Notes: generated by a model not told the origin, from the letters alone. 64,000 nucleotides of DNA from Notospermus geniculatus (GCA_002633025.1 NMRB01000141.1:251700-315699), one strand, 5' to 3'. Positions 1-19,748 are shown, counted from the first letter of the stretch. Translations and numbers: made by a program.

Positions 1-978
1 ATCTGTGTGTGGTAGGAGTTACATCAAGTCATGTTGGATTAGACACAATGATAGATTGGCATGGGGAATATTCTTCTGTGCACCAACAAAACTGTGAGGA
101 CAAGTTGCTGAGACTGGGATATTAGGCTTGATATTTGGATAGAGATTCAACGAAAGAGAAAGCACAAAAATTGACACACAAAATGATGATAAACAGGAAG
201 TCAGTTTCCAGAATCTTAGCAAATTTTCGACCCCAACCAGGGTCTTCTTCAGGCTGGCGCTTTCAAGTCGAGCTACCAGAAGTGTAATGAGCTGGATCCC
301 AACATTACACCATGTTGAAGTAAGCCAGTGAGTGGTCGTGTAAAAAAAATTTGACCATTGGTGTCGAAAAGTTTCCGGTGGAGTGTTCCACAATGTAGTT
401 CCAGGGGGCGTGCGCATGTAGACTGTCGTATATGTTTAAGTCACCCACGCGTAAGGTCCCAGTTTTGCTGAGATGGGGTGCAATGTGGGAGTTTTGATGT
501 GTTAATTATGCGAGTATTCATCATCCCTTAGATATTACGAAGAGCTTTTTGCAATTTGGTGATAATTATGTTACCATGGTTACATATACCAATTTGGGTC
601 ATTCTTGTCACAAGGTTCTCTGGTTGGCTGTGCCGGGATATCCCCCCCCTACACTCTTTCAAAACAGAGATTGTCATCTTAATACCCAGTTTTATTTCTG
701 TTCTTGCAGCATCTCCTCATGGTGACCCAGTGTCTAGTATGAACCATTCACCGGGAAATGCATCACAAGGTAGGTAAACGCTTGCACAAGAACTGTATCC
801 CCTTAAAAACTCGACTGGTGAGCCCAAACGGGGCAGGGGGGGGGGGTTCTCCCCCAGAAAAATTTGACAATTAATAAGTGCTTTTAGATGCACCTGGCAT
901 CTGAGAGAGAGCAAAATACTCAAATTTTTATACATGTATTGATGATTTAACATTTTCTTGCAAAAAAATCATTGCTCA
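1..978. other. Intergenic, no gene seen
   Basis: No coding exon is supported. Positions about 190-262 hold a dispersed motif (CGACCCCAACCAGGGTCTTC) that recurs in altered form near 30880-30960 and 51670-51740, so it is a repeat family rather than part of a gene. A G-run is near 834-847. The short open frames here have no recognisable protein content. Confidence 0.5.
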
Positions 979-1594
979 AAAATAGGAGGCCTACAACCCC
1001 CCCCCCCCCAGGGTCTGGCCCTGAATTGCCCTTTTGCCATCTCACTCCTTGCCTTCCCATCTCGGCATGAAACAACAAAATTGGGAAGGGGCAAAGATGG
1101 AATGTGATAAGTGCAAATTGGTATTTTTAGGGGTCACAGATTTTGAAATATGACAAAGGACAAGATAGAAAGTAAAAGATGTTTGGGAATAAAATGTAAG
1201 GCCCCTTTTCTTTGCGTCACATTTTGATGAAAAGACGCCACGCTATTGATTTTCAGTCCAGTGCATGATTTCATTTTCTTTGGGTGAGTAACATCCCTGT
1301 CAGGATCCGTCCTCCCCTCAGATAAAAAGCCCTTTCACTCTTTTCTATCAAAAATTCAACTCGGGGGATTCATAAGAATCGTGGTTGTGAGAATCCTGCT
1401 CGGGTTCCTGTAGAGTTGTTTAGTAAATCGGTTCAATTTGGGGTCACTCCACCCATCATTCATTCAGCCTTTTGAATCTTCGCACAGTTAAGATTGTTAC
1501 GGGACTTTCACTTGCAGATAAAAAGATTTGGCCCTTGTCTGCCTCTGCCCTTCTTTCCCAATCTAAAAGTTCCTTTCTGCCATTCTACGTTGGT

Positions 1595-1770
1595 TTCTAG
1601 GATGAACTGGTGGTCAGAGTGGTGCAATACAAACATCAGTGCCTTCTCACCTCTGAGGTTGCGGGTTCAATCCTCGGCCAGATCACCTCTTCGTGGTAGA
1701 GACGAAAACTCTCTTTGACAGCACAGGTTTTTTCCAGTAACTCTGGTTTCCTCCTGCTTTACATTTACCA
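1595..1770 (+). mobile_element. tRNA-derived SINE fragment
   Basis: The head carries an A-box-like TGGTCAGAGTGG near 1611 and a B-box-like GGTTCAATCC near 1667. It is followed by a body with AACTCTGGTTTCCTCCTGC (about 1740). The same body occurs at 7965, 38880 and, on the minus strand, near 43640 and 16640. This is the arrangement of a tRNA-derived SINE. It is not a functional tRNA because the cloverleaf stems do not pair. Confidence 0.6.
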
Positions 1771-2070
1771 GACATTGTCTATAGAGGCTTTGCAATGGCG
1801 TCATCCTGGCGGCCATTCTGGAGGACACAGGGCGCAGAGGTGTGAGCCGACCGTGACGTGAATTGCATGAAATGGGCCACGCCATTGTTTGACGTAACGT
1901 TATTGGGGCATGCACGGCTCATTTCGCTGCGCCCCTGCAGCATGTGTACTCCAGCACGTGGTGGCTTGTGACGTCTGCAAAGCCTCTATGAGAGTTATTC
2001 CGCATTTGGCTGTCTGTTTAGTGGTGGTTAAAATCTGAAGTTCGTCCCAGAGAAATCGTTCATCAGTATA

Positions 2071-2274
2071 CTGTAAAGCAAGATAATTTCGCGGCTGGAA
2101 ATTTTCACGAATCAAGAATTATAGACATATTCGCGGCAGGATATTTTCGCGAGTCTCTGCCATTTTTTTTTCACGGACTGTATTTATCACTTGCTTGTAT
2201 ACTCATATTCGCGACAGGAAATTTTCGCGACTCATACACTCTTGCGAAATTCGCGAAAATTTCCTGCTTTACAG
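2071..2274. mobile_element. MITE with CTGTAAAGCA termini, TA target site
   Basis: Terminal inverted repeats begin CTGTAAAGCA and end TGCTTTACAG, flanked by TA on both sides (2069-2070 and 2275-2276). The interior holds several TTCGCGA/TCGCGAA words. TA flanks suggest a Tc1/mariner-type MITE. The same insertion is in U2 (8290-8499), so it predates the U1/U2 split. Confidence 0.75.
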
Positions 2275-3298
2275 TACTACTAGTATCCTGCATAAGAGCA
2301 TTGATCAACTGCAGGAATTTTCTGCCTTTCAAAGTTTCATGTGAAGTTTGAATGAGGTCCACTTGGAGGTTGAACGTACAGCGTAAACGACAGACAAAGA
2401 TTTAGTGGCCTGAATGGCATTGAACACCACAAAAGAAGTAAATCATGCGGTGTAAAAAGTTACTACAACTTTATGTCAGTATCCTGAATTGGTTTTGAGT
2501 TGTAACTTTGCAGTGTCAGCATTCTATTGATGTTAGTATTGTTACAAACGTCCAATATGACCCAGTGATAGTCCGCAAACTGCTTTGGCAAAATAATGCC
2601 GTATAATATTTGCCTATCTCGTGAATATTAATGATGGACCAAACCCTTTGTGGTGGTCACGAAGGAATTACGATAGACCGATTCATCTCTGTCTGGCCTG
2701 AAAGGTAGTCTTGGATTCTGTGAGGCGTCTATGGACCCCCTTGGTCTTGTCCAGACAATAGTGTTTTAATTTGTCTTGGGGTGAAAAACACTTATTGTTG
2801 CGATCTAGGTCGGGTTTTGGTCTTGCGAGCCGGAGTTCACGTCTTTGTCAAGTGTGATAAAATGGACTGTCAGTGTGGGGGTGGTAGTCCAGACTGTTGA
2901 CTTGTTTTTGTGAGGACGGTCTGTGGAGATTTTAATGGTAGGTTTTGTGGGACATGCTTTGTGATTAAAATGTGATGTTCTAACCCGACAGACCAGAGTG
3001 AATTTATTTTGGGTATTGTGTTGATGGGTTGGTAGAGTTGTCGACATTATGCCACGTCATGTATATAGTGTGTTTTGGGATTTTGACCTTGTGAGTTGAG
3101 AGAAGCATGGGATCATCTCAGGCAGATCTTTACCGGTACCGGTAAATGTACCTGAAACTGACATTCCAGTACTGGCAGCACACATACAGATTCATGCCTG
3201 TTGATCAACTTGCTGAAAACATTTCCCTGACATATGCTCCCAAAGCTGGCAGCACACATATATCTGTGCAATTGGAAATAGTGTCTGCAATCTGTGTC

Positions 3299-3790
3299 AT
3301 GGACGTAAAATGCACAGAGATGAGGGAGCATGCAGAGGTATTAGGGCTCGCACAGACATAACATGACTCGCAGAGTTGAGGTAGCACACATTGGTATTCG
3401 AGCTCTCACACACATGACTCACAGAGATGAGGCAGCACACAGAGGTATTAGAGCTCTCACAGACATGACTTGCACAGATCAGGTAGCACACAGAGCTCTC
3501 ACAGACGTGACTCACAGAGATGAGGCAGCACACAGAGGTATTAGAGCTCTCAATGACATGACTCGCACAGATGAGGTCGCACAGATATCAGAGCTCTCAT
3601 AGACATGACTCACAGATGAGGTAGCACGAGGTGTTAGAGCTCTCACAGACATGACTCGCACAGATGAGGTAGCACACATAGATTAGAGTTCTCATGACTT
3701 GCAGAGTTGAGGTAGCACACACTGAGGTGTTAGAGCTCTCGCAGAGATGAGGCAGCACACAGAGCTCTCACAGACATGACTCGCACAGAT
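3299..3790. repeat. Degenerate minisatellite in U1
   Basis: Direct repeats are built from AGAGCTCTCACAGACATGAC, TCGCACAGATGAGG and TAGCACACAGAGGTATT in varying order and length. The counterpart in U2 (9539-10045) has a different unit order and number. Open frames here on both strands follow the repeats and are not genes. Confidence 0.8.
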
Positions 3791-4204
3791 GATTTCACTG
3801 AGATTTCAGTGTGTGTTTTTAGCGGTTTCATACGCAACATCATATACTTGCATTTCAGGCCATTAATTTCCATTATGACAGAAAATGTCATTTTTCCCCG
3901 GCAGTTGTTATGCGGAAGAAGGAAAATGACATTGATAAATCTCTGCCAGGTGAAAGAGCGGAATCTTTGTCTTGCTTGACATGATCCTCATTCCATTCCA
4001 AACCTATTGAGTTATTGGAGGGTTCTGCCACTTGACGTGATGAGAAGCTCTTGGAAGGGATTTCGATAAATAGGTCACAGAGGTCAAAGTTCGACAAAAG
4101 TGACGAACCTGCCACAGTTTGTCATTATTTCACCGAGCGACTTCATATCTTGCATAAACATACATGGGAGGGGTGCCTTAAAAAAAACCAAGTTTCGGCT
4201 CGAT

Positions 4205-4760
4205 TGGACATCCAATATGGCCGCCAGGTGGCGTAACCTGAAAATCAAGTAAGTGCTGTTACTCGGGAACGGCTTGACACAGAGTCCTCAAATTTGATAT
4301 TTACATCCATCTAGATGACCTTTACATGCACGTCAAATTTCGGCCTGATTTGACTTCAAACATGGCCACCAGGTGGCGTAACCCAAAAATCATCAAAGTG
4401 CTGTAAGTCAGGAACGCCTTTACCCAAAGAGCTGCAATGTACTATGTGACTCCCTGCAGATGACCTGCATGTCCATGTGAAGTTTCGGCCCGATCGGACA
4501 TCCAATATGGCCGCCAGGTGGCGTAACCCGAAAATCATCAAAGTGATGTAACTCAGGAACGACTTGACCCAAAGCGCTCCAATGTGCTATGTGGCCCCCT
4601 GCAGATGACCTTTATGTGCATGTGAAGTTAGTTCCAGCCCAATCGGACATCCAATATGGCCACCAGGTGGCATAACCCAAAAATCATCAAAGTCCTACCT
4701 GGGAATGACTTGACCCAGATTGCTCATAACTGATATGTACCTCCCTCTGTCATTAGACTA
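4205..4760 (+). repeat. 145-bp tandem repeat, four copies, CTCF-like core
   Basis: Four direct copies have anchor words at 4221, 4366, 4511 and 4660, giving spacings of 145, 145 and 149. Each contains ATGGCC(G/A)CCAGGTGGC and then TAACC. The core CC(G/A)CCAGGTGGC fits the CTCF consensus CCASYAGRKGGC, exactly in copies 2 and 4 and with one mismatch in copies 1 and 3. The segment just beyond (about 4710-4802) recurs at 13907-13988. Function is inferred from the motif only. Confidence 0.75.
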
Positions 4761-4802
4761 TTATGTCCAACCCAGTGAGCACATGGTCCATGGACCATTT
4801 CA

Positions 4803-5485
4803 TTTTTGAATGGATCCATGTTATGCGATTCAAACTTTCCCACATGTGTGTCAGTGTGGGACAACACCGTTGTTACATGAAAAAGCTGCTCACTTCTTCT
4901 CACGCTTCATTTTCCATTCAAAATCAAAATCAGAAAGTGAGCACGTGTGTGAACAGTTAATGGAGAATGCAATGTTCTTTCTGTAAGCCTAGCATACATC
5001 GACCTTTGGACTGGAAGCAACTGCCGGCAATGGCGTTTCTGGCAATGGTTGGCTACTACCTGGAACCAGCAGCAACTGATCAGATGCTCAAACAGGCCGA
5101 TGTACGCGCACCAGCAGTGCTGTTGCCGACCATTGCCGCTAGTTTCAGACAGTTGCTCATGTTCTACTCTTTGCCAACAGTTGCTACTAGTCGTCTTCAG
5201 TTGCTACCGATGCACGCGCGGTGGCAATGAATTTCCTCGTTTGTGGAGCACACCTGGTCACATGAATGTTTATCACATGACTCCCGAGTGGTCCGATCGG
5301 AAGACATCGGCAATTTCTCTGCATTCAGTACCATTGCCTGTCCGATGTGCGCACTCCAAATTGAAGACTGGATTGTGCCACTTGTTGCCCATGGTTGCCA
5401 CAGGGCATTAAAAAGCATTAAAAGTCATTATCTCCATTCTGTGCTTTTTTAAGGCATTAAAAAGGCATTATTTTTACTGCAATAT
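4803..5485. other. Non-coding interval
   Basis: No gene is supported. Words such as GGCAATGG and GTTGC recur loosely between about 5010 and 5400, and GGCATTAAAA words recur at 5402-5475. Overlapping open frames at 4967-5452 on both strands have low-complexity composition and no recognisable domain. Confidence 0.4.
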
Positions 5486-5489
5486 TGGG

Positions 5490-5790
5490 AAATTATCTCG
5501 AAGCTTCGACTTATCATCTTGAAGGTTCGACTTCTCATCTTGAAGGTTCAACTTATCATCTTGAAGGTTCAACCTAAAAATCTCAAACGATTTACTTAAT
5601 CATCCCGAACGTTCGACGTATTATCTTGAAGGTTCGACTTGTTATCTTGAAGGTTCGACTTATTATCTTGAAGGGTCGACTTAGTATCTTGAAGGTTCAA
5701 CTTATTACCTCGAAGGTTTGACTTAAGATAATCTTCAAGATAACAAGTCGAACCTTCAAGATAATAAGTCAAACCTTCAACATAATAAAA
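5490..5790. repeat. 21-bp satellite (ATCTTGAAGGTTCGACTT)
   Basis: Roughly ten degenerate direct copies of TTATCTTGAAGGTTCGACTT run to about 5720. The last part (5725-5785) is in inverted orientation, AAGTCGAACCTTCAAGATAA. The array ends where the retrotransposon fragment begins. Confidence 0.8.
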
Positions 5791-5809
5791 AATAAAAAAT
5801 TGATGGCAC

Positions 5810-7022
5810 TAATACGCTTCCGTAGCTGAGAACGTAATCAAGCCAGATATTATGTTAAAGCTATTCAACTCCATGGTTAAGCCGATCCTGTTGTACGGCT
5901 CTGAGGTATGGGGTGTTAACTGTCTGGATATCTTGAGTAACCCACAAACATCTAAACTGGACAAATACCCCTTCCAGATGCTACAAAACAAACTGTGCAA
6001 GCATACCCTGAGGGTAAATAAATGCACATCAAATCTGGCATCTAGGGCAACTGAGGGTGAATAAATGCACATCAAATCTGGCATCTAGGGCAGAGTTGGG
6101 CGTTTATCCAGTAGCCTTTGACATCCTCAAAATCTGCTTCAACCACTGGGCTTGGATAAGATCTCTACCAAGTAGTAGAATTCTAAAGCAAGCTTATTTA
6201 TGGGAAGTTGATCAAGTAGACAGACAGGTTAACACACCAAACAGTTTATGGTTAGCACATATCAAAAAACTCATTGTAACTGTAGGTCTAGAAAATCAAT
6301 GGAATGTGCTGTCCAAAGAAGAGAATGATAAATCAACAACGTCAAGAGTCTCTGATTACTTTTCCCAAAAATATGACCAATCCATTTATACCCAACTGGA
6401 GAACTTTCCCAAGTTGAGAACGTATAAGCAACTCTTTAATGGGAATAAACTACAACCATATCTAAAGGAAAGTAAAATCAGGGGCTCTTATCATTTGTTC
6501 TCAAATATACGCCTCAGTAGTCACCGACTACAGATTGAAACTGGCAGATACATGAGGCAACCTCCCGAGGAAAGAATTTGTCCTCTGTGCCAAAATGGAG
6601 TGGAGGATGAAGTACACTTCATGTTTCTGTGTGAGAAGTTTAACTCTGAGCGTAGAGCTTTCCTATTGTCAGTTGCGAAACATGTCCGTATTGCAAATAC
6701 TACTGACATCGAAAAAATGAGCTCACTACTAAACAGTGACAACTCAGATGTACTTGTGGCAACTAGTCATTACTTAAAAAGACTGTGGGAAAGTAGAAAA
6801 AACTTATTGTCAGCAATAAACTAACCGCCCAGTCTAAAGTTACTGTCACAATATCTCATGCAGTTTATCATGTACCGCAGTTTATGCAGTTTATATCTGT
6901 CGTGCAATTTATATTTGTACCTGTAAATACTATTACTTTTAAATATGCACTGTATATATGTACACTTTTTGCCAAAGTATCCTTTGTATACATTATGTGC
7001 AAAATAAACATTATTATTATTA
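5810..7022 (+). mobile_element. 5'-truncated non-LTR retrotransposon (LINE) 3' end
   Basis: Two open segments cover what looks like the C-terminal part of a LINE ORF2. Near 5852 the residues FNSMVKPILLYGSEVWG match the conserved segment just after the reverse transcriptase palm/thumb in many LINE clades. Near 6580-6630 the residues CPLCQNGVEDEVHFMFLC form the CCHC-type cluster typical of LINE C-termini. The ORF ends at about 6824. The 3' end carries AATAAA at about 7003 followed by an ATT-repeat tail, then the U2 unit starts. A 38-bp tandem duplication (about 6013-6092) breaks the frame, so the copy is dead. The clade cannot be named from this fragment. Confidence 0.85.
6013..6092 (+). repeat. 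38-bp tandem duplication breaking the LINE ORF
   Basis: The word AATAAATGCACATCAAATCT and what follows, to CTAGGGCA, occurs twice in direct contact (about 6016-6050 and 6058-6092). The duplication shifts the frame after the residues CTSNLASRA. It splits the retrotransposon reading frame into two overlapping pieces. Confidence 0.85.
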
Positions 7023-7635
7023 AAAATAGGGGGCCTACAACCCCCCCCCCCCCTGGGGCCAGGGTCTGGCCCTGAATTGCCCTTTTGCCATCTCACTCCT
7101 TGCCTTCCGATGAAACAACAAAATTGGGGAGGGGCAAAGATGGAATGGAATGCGATAAGTGCAATTTGGTATTAGGGGTCATAGATTCTGAAACGAAATG
7201 ACAAAGGACAAGATAGAAAGTAAAAGATGTTTGGGAATAAAATGTAAGGCCCCTTTTCTTTTCGTCACATTTTGATGAAAAGACGCCACGCTATTGATTT
7301 TCAGTCCAGTGCATGATTTCATTTTCTTTGGGTGAGTAACATCCCTGTCAGGATCCGTCCTCCCCTCGAATAAAAAGCCCTTTCACTCTTTTCTATCAAA
7401 AATTCAACTCGGGGAATCATAAGAATCGTGGTTGTGAGAATCCTGCTCGGGTTCCTGTAGAGTTGTTTAGTAAATCGGTTCAATTTGGGGTCACTCCACC
7501 CATCATTCATTGAGCCTTTTGAATCCGTCAAATCTTCGCACAGTTAAGATCGTTACGGGACTTTCACTGGCAGATTAATAGATTTGGCCCTTGCCTGTCT
7601 CTCATGCCCTTCTTTCCAATCTAAACGTTCCTTTC

Positions 7636-7797
7636 CAGGGATCAAAGTTCATATTCTGAAAAAGCAGATTCTGGTCGAACAGGCAAGAAATCAAGTCGCA
7701 CACAATACAAAATGTATTAGAACATCAAATTTTTTGGTCGCACAGAGCAAAATCCAGGTCGCATTTTAGACCAAATGGTCATGATCTTTGAACCCTG
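7636..7797. mobile_element. CAGGG-ended MITE (hAT-like, 5-bp TSD) absent from U1
   Basis: The element starts CAGGGATCAAAGTTCA and ends TCTTTGAACCCTG, an inverted match. It is flanked by CTTTC at 7631-7635 and 7798-7802. The corresponding U1 site (about 1570) has a single CTTTC and no insert. Five-bp duplications with CAGG termini are described for the hAT5 group. The assignment is inference. Confidence 0.85.
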
Positions 7798-7819
7798 CTT
7801 TCTGCCATTCCATGTTGGA

Positions 7820-8010
7820 TTCGAGGATGAACTGGTGGTCAGAGTGGTGCAACACAAACATCAGCGCCTTCTCACCTCTGAGGTTGCGGGTTCAATCCTT
7901 GGCCAGATCACCTCTTCATGTGATAGAGAAGAAAACTGTCTTTGACAGCACAGGTTTTCTCCAGAAACTCTGGTTTCCTCCTGCTGTACATTTACCAGAC
8001 ATTGTCTATG
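7820..8010 (+). mobile_element. tRNA-derived SINE fragment (U2 copy)
   Basis: This is the U2 counterpart of the 1595-1770 element, with the same A-box and B-box words (TGGTCAGAGTGG, GGTTCAATCC) and the same AACTCTGGTTTCCTCCTGC body. Confidence 0.6.
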
Positions 8011-8289
8011 GAGGCTTTGCAATGGCGTCATCCTGGCGGCCATTCTGGAGGACACAGGGCGCAGAGGTGTGAGCCGACCGTGACGTGAATTGCATGAAAT
8101 GGGCCACGCCATTGTTTGACGTAACGTTATTGGGGCATGCATGACTCATTTCGCTGCGCCCCTGCAGCATGTGTACTCCAGCATGTGGTGGCTTGTGACG
8201 TCATCTATGAGAGTTATTCTGCATTTGGATGTCTGTTTACTGGTGGTTAAAATCTGAAGTTCGTCCCAGAGAAATCGTTCATCAGTATA

Positions 8290-8499
8290 CTGTAAAGCAA
8301 GATAATTTCGCGGCTGGAAATTTTCACGAATCAAGAATTATAGACATATTCGCGGCAGGATATTTTCGCGAGTCTCTGCCATTTGTTTCTTTTTTTTACA
8401 CGGACCGTATTTATCACTTGCGTGTACTCATATTCGCGACAGGAAATTTTCGCGACTCATACACTCTCGCGAAATTCGCGAAAATTTCCTGCTTTACAG
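8290..8499. mobile_element. MITE with CTGTAAAGCA termini (U2 copy)
   Basis: Same element and position as 2071-2274 in U1, with TA flanks and CTGTAAAGCA/TGCTTTACAG ends. It differs from U1 by a few substitutions and short indels. Confidence 0.75.
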
Positions 8500-9538
8500 T
8501 ACTAGTATCCTGCATAGGGCATTGATCAACTGCAGGAATTTTCTGCCTTTCTAAGTTTCATGTGAAGTTTGAATGAGGTCCACTTGGAGGTTGAACGTAC
8601 AGCGTAAACGACAGACAAAGATTTAGTGGCCTGAATGGCATTGAACACCACAAAAGAAGTAAATCACGCGGTGTAAAAAGTTACTACAACTTTATGTCAG
8701 CATCCTGAATTGGTTTTGAGTTGTAACTTTGCAGTGTCAGCATTCTATTGATGTTAGTATTGTTACAAACGTCCAATATGACCCAGTGATAGTCCGCAAA
8801 CTGCTTTGGCAAAATAATGCCGTATAATATTTGCCTATCTCGTGAATATTAATGATGGACCAAACCCTTTGTGGTGGTCACGAAGGAATTACGATAGACC
8901 GATTCATCTCTGTCTGGCCTGAAAGGTAGTCTTGGATTCTGTGAGACGTCTATGGACCCCCTTGGTCTTGCCCAGACAATAGTGTTTTAATTTGTCTTGG
9001 GGTGAAAAACACTTCTTGTTGCGATCTAGGTCGGGTTTTGGTCTTGTGAGCCGGAGTTCACGTCTTTGTCAAGTGTGATAAAATGGACTGTCAGTGTGGG
9101 GGTGGTAGTCCAGACTGTTGACTTGTTTTTGTGAGGACGGTCTGTGGAGATTATTTAATGGTAGGTTTTGTGGGACATGCTTTGTGATTAAAATGTGATG
9201 TTCTAACCCGACAGACCAGAGTAAGTTTATTTTGGGTATTGTGTTGATGGGTTGGTAGAGTTGTCGGCATTATGCCATGTCATGTATGTAGTGTGTTTTG
9301 CGATTTTGACCTTGTGAGTTGAGAGAAGCATGGGATCATCTCAGGCAGATCTTTACTGGTACCGGTAAATGTACCTGAAACTGACATTCCAGTACTGGCA
9401 GCACACCAACAGATTCATGCCTGTTGATCAACTTGCTGAAAACATTTCCCTGACATATGCTCCCAAAGCTGGCAGCACACATATCTGTGCAATTGGAAAT
9501 AGTGTCTGCAATCTGTGTCATGGACGTAAAATGCACAG

Positions 9539-10045
9539 AGATGAGGGAGCATGCAGAGGTATTAGGGCTCGCACAGACAACATGACTCGCAGAGTTGAGG
9601 TAGCACACATTGGTATTCGAGCTCTCACACACATGACTCGCAGAGATGAGGTAGCACACAGAGGTATTAGAGCTCTCACAGACATGGCTCACAGAGATGA
9701 GGTAGCAGACAGTTGAGCTCTCATAGAAATGACTCACACAGATGAGGTAGCACGAGGTATTAGAACTCTCACAGACATGACTCGCACAGAGATGAGGTAG
9801 CACACAGAGCTCTCACAGACATGACTCGTAGATGAGGCAGCACACAGAGGTATTAGAGCTCTCACAGACATGACTCGCACAGAAATGGGGTAGCACACAG
9901 ATTAGAGCTCTTATCTATTTTTGCTCTCACAGATATGACTTGCAGAGTTCAGGTAGCATACTGGGGTGTTAGAGCTCTCGCAGATATGACTCCCAGAGAT
10001 GAGGAAGCACACAGAGAGAGCTCTCACAGACATGACTCGCATAGA
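9539..10045. repeat. Degenerate minisatellite in U2
   Basis: The repeat family is the same as at 3299-3790 (AGAGCTCTCACAGACATGAC plus GATGAGGTAGCACAC), with different unit number and order. The long open frames on both strands are products of the repeat. Confidence 0.8.
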
Positions 10046-10589
10046 TGATTTCACTGAGATTTCAGTGTGTGTTTTTAGCGGCTTCATACGCAACATCATA
10101 CACTCTCATTTCAGGCCATTAATTTCCATTATGACAGAAAATGTCATTTTTCCCGGCAGTTGTTATGCGGAAGAAGGAAAATGACATTGATAAATCTCTG
10201 CCAGGTGAAAGAGCGGAATCTTTGTCTTGCTTGACATGATCCTCATTCCATTCCAAACCTATCGAGTTATTGGAGGGTTCTGCCACTTGATGTGATGAGA
10301 CGCTCTTGGAAGGGATTTCGATAAATCAGGCTTTTTCGTTGGTCACTGCTCCCAAAAATGGTAGTGGTTGTCTGTGTCTGGGGGGGGGGGGCTCTCTTTC
10401 AGCTTATGCTCTCAAATTGCCAAAATATTACTGTCTTAGTTTTATAAAGAACATTCAGCAAATTTTAGGCCCTATATATTCTTCCAGTCAGAAGGTTGAA
10501 AAATGTGGTATTTCGCAATAGCCGCCCACACAAATACCGGTACCTGGTGAGCAATAACGACAGAAAATCGCCAGCATTACTCTAGCCTC

Positions 10590-10702
10590 CAGGCCCCGTA
10601 TTCATAAAACTACTTAAGTCTTAGTATGACACTTATCCTTTGTTCAACACAAAAGATAAGTATCATACTTAGACTAAAGTAGCTTTATGAATACGGAGCC
10701 AG
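10590..10702. mobile_element. Foldback MITE (GGCCCCGTATTCATAAA)
   Basis: The left arm GGCCCCGTATTCATAAA and following TACTTAAGTCTTAGTATGA are matched in inverted form by TCATACTTAGACTAAAGTA and TTTATGAATACGGAGCC. The loop is short and the element is almost all stem. No coding capacity. Confidence 0.8.
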
Positions 10703-11583
10703 GCCCACATACATGACATAGGCAATATTGCTGGTGGTCAGGTCATCCTGTGTTGCAAAGTGAAGCAGAAAGGGAGGGATTATGCTTCCCTCATCAAGGG
10801 TTTGAAATCATATGACACAGAAAACATACTGCCTGCATGGTTGCCTATATTGGCAATTGTTGCCAGTTGTCTTCAAGTGGTCGAGAGATAAGCCAGTTAC
10901 ACTATCGTGCTTTGTTTTGAGGCCTGTCTGGAAGAGACAACAGCTGGAAATCATGTGACGTTGATAGATATGGCCAGAAATCAGGTTTGCCCTGTTGATG
11001 AAGGTCGTGACACTCATTTAAAGTCTATTGTGAGGTTGCAAAGATGGTTACCGTATAATTCTGTCCATTGTGGGAATCAGAGAGTGACTGCCACTCAGTA
11101 GGGGTTAAAAAGGACTGAAAAATAGGGGTAATAAGGATGCGTACCAGCCCTCATCTCTCCTTCTACCTAAAGTAATCAAGTCAAATAAGGGCTACAGTCT
11201 GATTGAACAATCTGTGCGACATTATGTAAAGTCGCTCACGTCATTTAAAAATAATAATTTGGTCATTTTGCAAGGAGTCAAATCTGCATTCATTTGGTGT
11301 TGGTGTTTTAGAAGTGTTATCATCTTCAGACTTATCTGATTTCACCTCTTACTCAATTTTGTCATCATGTATGATTGTATGTACGACTGTAGATACGGGA
11401 GACCCTGTAAGTGTTTGATGTTTTTGAAATTACGGATTGTTCTTCTTGAACGACAACTCACTGTCAGTTTGTCTTCTCCGTTTGTGTTTCTCTCAGAGTT
11501 CGGTTGGGTTTGTTTGGTCCTACCCATGGAATTGTAGGGGGTAGGGAGGGGTAGTTGGCATTTTATATTTTAAACTAGGCTTA

Positions 11584-11733
11584 AGCTGTGTTTCCACGAG
11601 GCGTTTGCAGGCGCGGATTAGGAGGCGGGCGCGGGTGGAAAAAATCGACCCAACGTATTCCCTTTAGCTGTTTCACTCGCACCCGCCCCCGCCTCCTAAT
11701 CCACGCCCGCAAACGCCTCGTGGAAAAGCAGCT
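11584..11733. mobile_element. GC-rich foldback element
   Basis: The left arm AGCTGTGTTTCCACGAGGCG, continuing through GGATTAGGAGGCGGG, is matched in reverse complement by CCCGCCTCCTAATCC and CGCCTCGTGGAAAAGCAGCT. The inner loop is AT-richer. It resembles a MITE, and I could not fix a target-site duplication. Confidence 0.75.
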
Positions 11734-11999
11734 AAAAAATAGTTGTCAGAACATGGTGTGGATTTTTGATGGTCCTACCCACAGGTCTGTATGGGCATGA
11801 TGGGGGGGGGGGCAGCGTGCATTGGAGTTCAAACCAGGCCTACCGGTACTTGTCTGAGCAACGTGATGGATTTTGATGGCACTACCCACAGAGCTGCGTG
11901 GGGGAGGGGGCATTCTCATTTGAGTTAAAACTAAGCCTCCTTGTCGGAAATGTACAGGGCAGGGAGGGGGTAGTTAACGTTTACTGTGCATTTCTCTAA

Positions 12000-19748
<7,749 letters not shown>

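Larger units (their letters stand above)
979..4070 (+). repeat. Large direct repeat, unit U1 (about 3.1 kb)
   Basis: The sequence from the AAAAATAGG word at about 979 to GGGATTTCGATAAAT at about 4070 is repeated at 7023-10328 in the same orientation. By eye the two units differ by a few percent plus indels. Each contains a SINE, a CTGTAAAGCA-ended MITE and a GAGCTCTCACAGACATGACT-type minisatellite. The unit has no recognisable gene. It may be a tandem segmental duplication or two alleles placed in series by the assembler. Confidence 0.85.
7023..10328 (+). repeat. Large direct repeat, unit U2 (about 3.3 kb)
   Basis: This is the second copy of the 979-4070 unit, starting at the tail of the LINE fragment and ending at TTTCGATAAATCAGG. 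It is longer than U1 mainly because of a 162-bp CAGGG-ended insertion (7636-7797). No gene was seen. Confidence 0.85.

Noticed and set aside
3297-3602. Repeat array with spacer-like spacing resembling CRISPR
   Set aside because: This is an animal genome. Units are degenerate, the spacing is irregular and both flanks are repeats, so it is a minisatellite.
4967-5452. Overlapping plus-strand frames of 70-120 codons
   Set aside because: Cys/Ser/His-biased composition, two frames open at once and no splice or homology support. Looks like repeat-derived sequence.
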